DNA of 20,751 nt from CAZYCC01 sp964645985 (GTDB taxonomy: Bacteria; Bacillota; Clostridia; Oscillospirales; CAG-272): contig CAZYCC010000023.1 of NCBI GenBank assembly GCA_964645985.1, positions 1 to 20,751 on the forward strand. Direction: 5' to 3'. Below the pieces are notes generated by a model that was not told where the DNA came from, searched no databases, and saw only the letters and a list, made by a program, of their open reading frames with translations. Shown here piece by piece: positions 16,493 to 20,751 of the stretch. The position numbers and the translations under genes were made by a program. Position 1 is the stretch's first letter. The number at the start of each line of letters is the position of its first letter.

Positions 16493-16493
16493 C

Positions 16494-16522
16494 TTGACAA
16501 TTTTTCTTCCCCGTGCTAAACT
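16494..16522 (+). promoter_or_regulatory. sigma-A type promoter of the surface-protein gene
   Basis: TTGACA (16494-16499), 17 bases and TAAACT (16517-16522). The predicted transcript has a leader of about 160 bases with small G/C hairpins (notably 16601-16622 and 16654-16666) before the ribosome site AAGGA (16680-16684) and the ATG at 16690. Confidence 0.8.
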
Positions 16523-16689
16523 TACCCTGTCCAATTATATTTGTTTTCACGTTTCGCGCGATTTTCGCCGATTTCCGCCCTTCGGGGGAATAACGCGGGA
16601 GCGCCCGCCCCGGCGGGAGCGCCTATTTCGCGCGCCGCGCCCTGTCTCGCTTTCCGCCCCTTGCGGGGTTTCATTTCTCAAGGATTTTT

Positions 16690-19600
16690 ATGACACGATA
16701 CTATTTCTCGGTAAAGGAGGGGCAGCCGCGCCCGACGGCGGCGGTCAACCCTCTGTTTGCGGCCCCGCCCGCGCAGCCCAACGCCCCTTCTGTCGAGGAC
16801 GAGACCGAGCGGCTGCTGCTCGAGATCCTCGGCGATGACGCGGCCCCCGCGGAAGCGTCCCCTGCGGGGACACCAGCGGAAAAGGATCAACCCCCCGCCG
16901 CGCCCTCTCAGGAATACGATACCGACGGCGAACCTCTCTCCGAGGCGCCCGCCGAGGCGGCAGGCGACATCACTCCCGCCGATGAGAAGGGCGACACGAC
17001 AGCTCGCCCCTCCCCTCGCCCGCGAGAGAATAGCGCGCGCGCTGCTGCGGCGGACGACACCCCCGCGCGCGGTGCGGACGATTCCCCGGAGACGGAGTAC
17101 CTTGATGACACCGCCGAGGATGAGCCCCTCCCAAAGGAAACGCCTCTACCCGAGAGCGGGGATTTTTCGGGTGAAGAATTTCCCGACGAATCTGACGAGG
17201 AGGATGAGGTCATCCCCGACGAAAATTTCCCGGACAGCGCTGAACTCGAGGAGGATACGGCGGAGGACACCGAGGAGGACGGCGGTTATGCGGACGATCT
17301 CGCCGAGGACTTCCCTGACGGCGCGACGCGCGAGGTCGATGCGGTCTCCCTTCCCGGCTATGATTTTGCAGACGCTCCCACCGCCGAGCGCGCGCCGGTC
17401 GCTCCCGCTCCGCTGCCCGATGATGAGGCGGCGCGCGCGGCGAAGCGCAAGAAAGCTCTGAAAATCGCCCTGCCTGTGGCAGGAGGTGTGCTGCTGGTCG
17501 GCATCGTCCTCGCCGTCCTCTTCGCGACCGGTGCCCTTCCGCCCGGCAAGCTCTACGATGAGCTGACCGTTGAGGTCGGCACGGAGAACTTCGATGTTTC
17601 CGGCTTCATCAAGGATCGCGACAAAACCGGCGAGACCGCCTCGCTCGTCTCGGGTGTCTTTGACCTGCGCCGCACCGGGCAGTACTCGCTTACCATTCTT
17701 TATAAGGGCAAAAATCGCGAGGTCAAGCTGATTGTCACCGACACGACCCCGCCCGAGGCGGTGGTCAAGTGCGCGCTCGTGCGCGTCGGCGCCGCGCTGA
17801 CCGAGGGCGACCTCGTGCGAGATGTCAAGGACAACTCGGGCGGCAAGGTGGCGATCGAGGCGTCCAAAGTGGACACAACCAAGCCCGGCGTGCAGCCGAT
17901 CAAGGTGCGTTTCACCGACCCCACCGGCAACCGTGTGGAGATAGACACCCGCGTCTACATTGCCACCGCCCTCGGCAAGCCTTCCTTTGAGATTGGCAGT
18001 ACGCCCCCCGACATCTCCGCCTTTGTCGATGGCATCGAGGGGATGACCCTCGACCCCGGCTTTGATTTCGCCTCGCTCAAAACTCCGGGAGACACCGAGA
18101 TCCCTCTGCGCTGCGCGCAATATCCTGACGACATCATCTACGCGTCGCTCACCGCGACAGACACCATCCCGCCTGTCGCCGAGCCAAAGACCGGCGTGGA
18201 GCTTTTCTCCACCGATATGCCCGACCCCGCGACTCTGCTCGCGAGCGTTACCGACGCGACCGAGACAAGCGCAAAATATAAGGAAACCTACACCTTCGCC
18301 GCCGACGGGCGCTATACGCTGACGGTAGTCGTCACCGACGCGGGCGGCAACACCGTCGAGGTGCCGGTCGATGTGTTCGTCTATGTCACCGACGCGACCG
18401 AGGCGCCGCTCATCGTCGGGGGAGACTTCTCGGTGGAAGTCGGCGCGACGGTCGATTTTTCCGCCTATGTGAGCGTCAAGGATGGCAAGGACGGCGACAT
18501 TCCGCTGACTGATACCTCGCGCGTCACCATCGATAGCTCTGCTCTCAACACCGCCGCGCCCGGCGTTTACCCGGTCAAGATCACCGCGCGCGACAGCGAC
18601 GGCAACACCGCCGAGAAGACAATCAACGTCACGGTTGCGCACAAGGCGGTTGGCGATGAGGAAGTGAAGTCTTACGTCAACGGTATCCTCGGCGGCATTA
18701 CCAACCCCGCGATGTCCCGCGAGCAGCAGATTCGCACGGTCTTCACCTATCTCACCGGCGACGGCGCCCTGCAGGCGGCGACCTCCGATAAGTCGGGCGC
18801 TTACCTCACCGAGGCGTACTACGGCTTCACGCAGCGCAAGGGCGACTACTATACCTACAGCTCGATGGCGCGGGCGATGTTCGACTGCCTCGGCATCGAG
18901 TACAAGGTTGTCAACCGCGCGGGGACGCGCCTCGGCGACTTCTGCTGGCTGCTCGTCGACTTCGGCGACGGCTGGTATCACTTCGACCCCTCCCCGCACG
19001 AGTATGTCTGGACGAAGGACACCTGCAAGCTGACCGATGCCGAGGCAGCTGCCTACACCGCGTGGTACGACGAGCGCGCGAAAGGGTGGAATTACTACGG
19101 CTTTGATCGCGGCACGTTGCCGCTCACCCCGGTTTTGAACGCCGACGGGACCTATACCTACACGCCCTACACCGTCACCTACAGCGCGGGCAGCGGCGGC
19201 AGTATCGAGGGCGAGACGGTGCAGCACGTTTCCCACGGCGCGAGCGCGAGCGCGGTGCGCGCGGTTCCCGCAGACGGGTTCGCCTTCCGCGGCTGGAGCG
19301 ACGGCATCACCACGCCCGATCGCACCGACCTCATCAAGGGCGATCTCAACCTCGTCGCCGAGTTCACGGCGGAGGCGCTGCCCGACAAGAGCTATGTCTT
19401 CTCCTATGCCGCGGGCGAGGGCGGATCGATTCAGGGAAGTGCCTTCCAGAATGTTTTCGAGGGCTATCACGGCACGACCGTGACGGCGGTGCCTAACCCC
19501 GGCTATCTCTTTGCCGGCTGGAGCGACGGTGTCACCACACCCGAGCGCACCGATGTGGCGACGCAGAACCTCGCGGTGACCGCCCTCTTCGAGAGGGACG

Positions 19601-20607
19601 CCGCTGTGCACACGCTCACCTATCTGCCGTCGACCGGCGGAACTATCGTTGGAGCAACGCCGCAGCAGCTCGCCGCCGGGCAGACCGGAACGTCTGTCAC
19701 CGCCACCCCGCTGGAGGGCTACCGCTTCCTCGGCTGGGACGACGGCGAGACTAACCCCACCCGCTCCGACAGCATCACCGAGGACAAGACGATCACTGCC
19801 CTCTTCGAGCGCGGCTCCTTCCACATCACCTACGAGGCGCAGGAGGGCGGCCATGTCGAGGGCGAGACCGTGCAAACGGTCGATCCGGGTGCCTCCGGCA
19901 GCGCCGTGCGCGCGGTCGCCGATCCCGGCTATGTCTTCCGCGGCTGGAGCGATGGGATGGCGGCAAATGAGCGCACCGACACGCCGAATGATGGGGATCT
20001 TACCGTGACGGCGCGCTTCGACAAGGCGACCGGCAACGTGACGGTGACCTATCGCGCGGGAGAGGGCGGCAGCATCTCCGGCAACCCCGAGCAGACCCTC
20101 AAAGCATGGTCTACGACCGAGGAGGTCGAGGCGGTGCCGAGCGAGGGCTATCGCTTCGATCGTTGGGATGACGGCGGCACGAGCGCGCGCCGCAGCGACA
20201 CCGCGCTCCAGCGCGTCACCTACACGGCAGTTTTCGTGCGCGACAGCTACAAGGTAACGGTCAGCGCCGGTGAGGGCGGCAGCGTCTCGCCCGCGGGCGA
20301 GACGGTCGCGAAGGCGGGCGAGCCTCTCACCCTCACCGCGACCCCCGCCGAGGGCTACACCTTCGCCGGTTGGTACTCCGGCGACACCCTCCTCAGCGCC
20401 GAGCAAACCTTCTCCTACACCCCGCAGGGAGACGGGGAAGTGACGGGGAGATTCGCGGCCGCGCCCGTCAATCCCGCAGGTAGTGACAGCGCGAGCGCGC
20501 AAACGACAAGCGGCTCCGCCGAACCATCGACAAGCGACATCATCGAACCGCAGACAAGCGGCTCTGCCGAACAGCTGACAAGCGGCTCTGCCGAACCGCA
20601 AACCTAA
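16690..20607 (+). CDS. large membrane-anchored surface protein with Ig-like, transglutaminase-like and InlB-like repeats
   Basis: This 1305-residue protein is probably a type II membrane protein. Residues 1-250 are acidic, Pro/Ala/Glu/Asp-rich and likely disordered in the cytoplasm. KRKK (252-255) precedes one hydrophobic helix (259-283), which sets the rest outside. Outside come bacterial Ig-like units of the DUF5011 sort (about 293-650, with recurring TDTTPPEA-like joins and TVxVTDAGGNTVE strands), a transglutaminase-like domain (about 658-790), six repeats of 70-74 residues with the Gly-Trp-x-Asp-Gly signature of divergent InlB B-repeats (827-1257), and a Ser/Thr/Glu tail. The transglutaminase fold keeps Asp766 (YHFDPS), but the expected Cys is Tyr (GDYYTYS) and the expected His is Cys752 (DFCWLL), so it is probably inactive. 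There is no LPxTG or C-terminal helix. A binding or adhesive role is inferred. AAGGA fixes the start. Confidence 0.88.
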   Translation: MTRYYFSVKEGQPRPTAAVNPLFAAPPAQPNAPSVEDETERLLLEILGDDAAPAEASPAGTPAEKDQPPAAPSQEYDTDGEPLSEAPAEAAGDITPADEKGDTTARPSPRPRENSARAAAADDTPARGADDSPETEYLDDTAEDEPLPKETPLPESGDFSGEEFPDESDEEDEVIPDENFPDSAELEEDTAEDTEEDGGYADDLAEDFPDGATREVDAVSLPGYDFADAPTAERAPVAPAPLPDDEAARAAKRKKALKIALPVAGGVLLVGIVLAVLFATGALPPGKLYDELTVEVGTENFDVSGFIKDRDKTGETASLVSGVFDLRRTGQYSLTILYKGKNREVKLIVTDTTPPEAVVKCALVRVGAALTEGDLVRDVKDNSGGKVAIEASKVDTTKPGVQPIKVRFTDPTGNRVEIDTRVYIATALGKPSFEIGSTPPDISAFVDGIEGMTLDPGFDFASLKTPGDTEIPLRCAQYPDDIIYASLTATDTIPPVAEPKTGVELFSTDMPDPATLLASVTDATETSAKYKETYTFAADGRYTLTVVVTDAGGNTVEVPVDVFVYVTDATEAPLIVGGDFSVEVGATVDFSAYVSVKDGKDGDIPLTDTSRVTIDSSALNTAAPGVYPVKITARDSDGNTAEKTINVTVAHKAVGDEEVKSYVNGILGGITNPAMSREQQIRTVFTYLTGDGALQAATSDKSGAYLTEAYYGFTQRKGDYYTYSSMARAMFDCLGIEYKVVNRAGTRLGDFCWLLVDFGDGWYHFDPSPHEYVWTKDTCKLTDAEAAAYTAWYDERAKGWNYYGFDRGTLPLTPVLNADGTYTYTPYTVTYSAGSGGSIEGETVQHVSHGASASAVRAVPADGFAFRGWSDGITTPDRTDLIKGDLNLVAEFTAEALPDKSYVFSYAAGEGGSIQGSAFQNVFEGYHGTTVTAVPNPGYLFAGWSDGVTTPERTDVATQNLAVTALFERDAAVHTLTYLPSTGGTIVGATPQQLAAGQTGTSVTATPLEGYRFLGWDDGETNPTRSDSITEDKTITALFERGSFHITYEAQEGGHVEGETVQTVDPGASGSAVRAVADPGYVFRGWSDGMAANERTDTPNDGDLTVTARFDKATGNVTVTYRAGEGGSISGNPEQTLKAWSTTEEVEAVPSEGYRFDRWDDGGTSARRSDTALQRVTYTAVFVRDSYKVTVSAGEGGSVSPAGETVAKAGEPLTLTATPAEGYTFAGWYSGDTLLSAEQTFSYTPQGDGEVTGRFAAAPVNPAGSDSASAQTTSGSAEPSTSDIIEPQTSGSAEQLTSGSAEPQT
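19168..20460 (+). repeat. six InlB-like coding repeats of about 210-220 bp
   Basis: Units start near 19168, 19390, 19606, 19816, 20035 and 20245. Each encodes a TYxAxEGGxIxG strand, a VxAVPxxGYxFxGWxDG core and a short RxDxxxxxLTVTAxF end. They are clearly related but well diverged at the DNA level, which argues for old duplication rather than recent expansion. Confidence 0.85.
20506..20601 (+). repeat. 24-bp tandem repeat, four units, in the C-terminal tail
   Basis: Units begin at 20506, 20530, 20554 and 20578, each opening with ACAAGC, and encode TSGSAEPS, TSDIIEPQ, TSGSAEQL and TSGSAEPQ. The stop codon follows after one more Thr codon. The near-identity of units one, three and four suggests recent slippage, so copy number may vary between strains. 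Confidence 0.9.
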
Positions 20608-20615
20608 CCGTAATC

Positions 20616-20650
20616 AAAAACCCCCGCCCATCCCGGGCGGGGGATTTTTT
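20616..20650 (+). terminator. rho-independent terminator of the surface-protein gene
   Basis: CCCCCGCCC (20621-20629) pairs with GGGCGGGGG (20635-20643) around ATCCC. Five A precede and a run of six T follows one base after the stem. It begins eight bases after the stop codon. Confidence 0.95.
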
Positions 20651-20706
20651 GTGCGCGCTTTATCGCGCACTTTGCTTCCTTATTCTATCTCCTCGCGAGC
20701 GCGAGG
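20651..20706. other. two further hairpins at the right end
   Basis: GTGCGCG-CTTTAT-CGCGCAC (20651-20670) and CCTCGCG-AG-CGCGAGG (20691-20706) are perfect 7-bp inverted repeats directly after the terminator. The first is followed by TTTGCTTCCTT and could back up termination. No gene is visible in the remaining bases. Confidence 0.5.
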
Positions 20707-20751
20707 GGCTTTCCCTTATATTCCGGCAATACTACACAAACCATATTCTGT

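Noticed and set aside
15312..16550. Minus-strand frame of 412 codons overlapping galM and its leader
   Set aside because: It runs through galM in another frame, is Arg/Ser-rich and has no ribosome site; the galM frame has all catalytic motifs.
17146..20601. Uninterrupted minus-strand frame of 1151 codons opposite the surface-protein gene
   Set aside because: Strong GC bias at third positions of the plus-strand gene removes stops from the opposite strand. The translation is Arg/Gly/His-rich with no domain, while the plus-strand product has clear domains, a promoter, a ribosome site and a terminator.
20460..20607. Sortase signal at the end of the surface protein
   Set aside because: There is no LPxTG-like motif, hydrophobic helix or basic tail; the chain ends in a hydrophilic Ser/Thr/Glu repeat.

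Overview
The window reads as chromosomal DNA of a G+C-rich member of the Bacillota, most likely an uncultured or little-studied Clostridia (Oscillospirales- or Christensenellales-like). This is inferred from gene content: a CPBP protease, a YwnA-type Rrf2 regulator, the one-chain [4Fe-4S] L-serine dehydratase, the tldD/tldE pair, and a cell-surface protein with InlB-type repeats. Promoters match the sigma-A consensus (TTGACA-17-TATAAT), and codons are strongly GC-ending. I see no tRNA, rRNA, transposase, phage gene or CRISPR array.

Left part (1-4025). On the minus strand lie dapA, dapB and a doubtful small ORF; dapA and dapB are consecutive steps of lysine/diaminopimelate synthesis. dapA has a near-consensus promoter about 340 bases upstream of its start codon, so a long leader is predicted. 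A plus-strand promoter for a CPBP membrane protease gene lies back to back with it.

Middle part (4026-9098). On the plus strand are carB (carbamoyl-phosphate synthase large subunit, with no carA nearby), a YwnA-like Rrf2 regulator 9 bases after it, and a small cupin gene. The cupin promoter is a textbook one with a perfect 8-bp inverted repeat sitting on the predicted transcription start, a strong candidate for the Rrf2 operator. A rho-independent terminator closes this unit. About 670 bases without a convincing gene follow, carrying G/C hairpins.

Minus-strand block (9099-15891). From right to left: galM (aldose 1-epimerase), a 58-bp degenerate tandem repeat, sdaA (L-serine dehydratase), a small lipoprotein with an EF-hand-like loop, tldD, a possible 64-residue ORF, and tldE. 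TldD and TldE form a heteromeric zinc protease. galM also has a perfect consensus promoter nearly 400 bases upstream.

Right part (15892-20751). A promoter-rich divergent region precedes a 1305-residue membrane-anchored surface protein. It has an acidic disordered cytoplasmic part, one membrane helix, Ig-like domains, a transglutaminase-like domain that has lost its catalytic Cys and His, six InlB-like repeats and a Ser/Thr/Glu tail. A strong terminator follows. This protein is the most unusual item in the window. I did not find a complete new multi-gene system; the best novelty candidates are this protein, the Rrf2-cupin switch, the long leaders and the 58-bp repeat.
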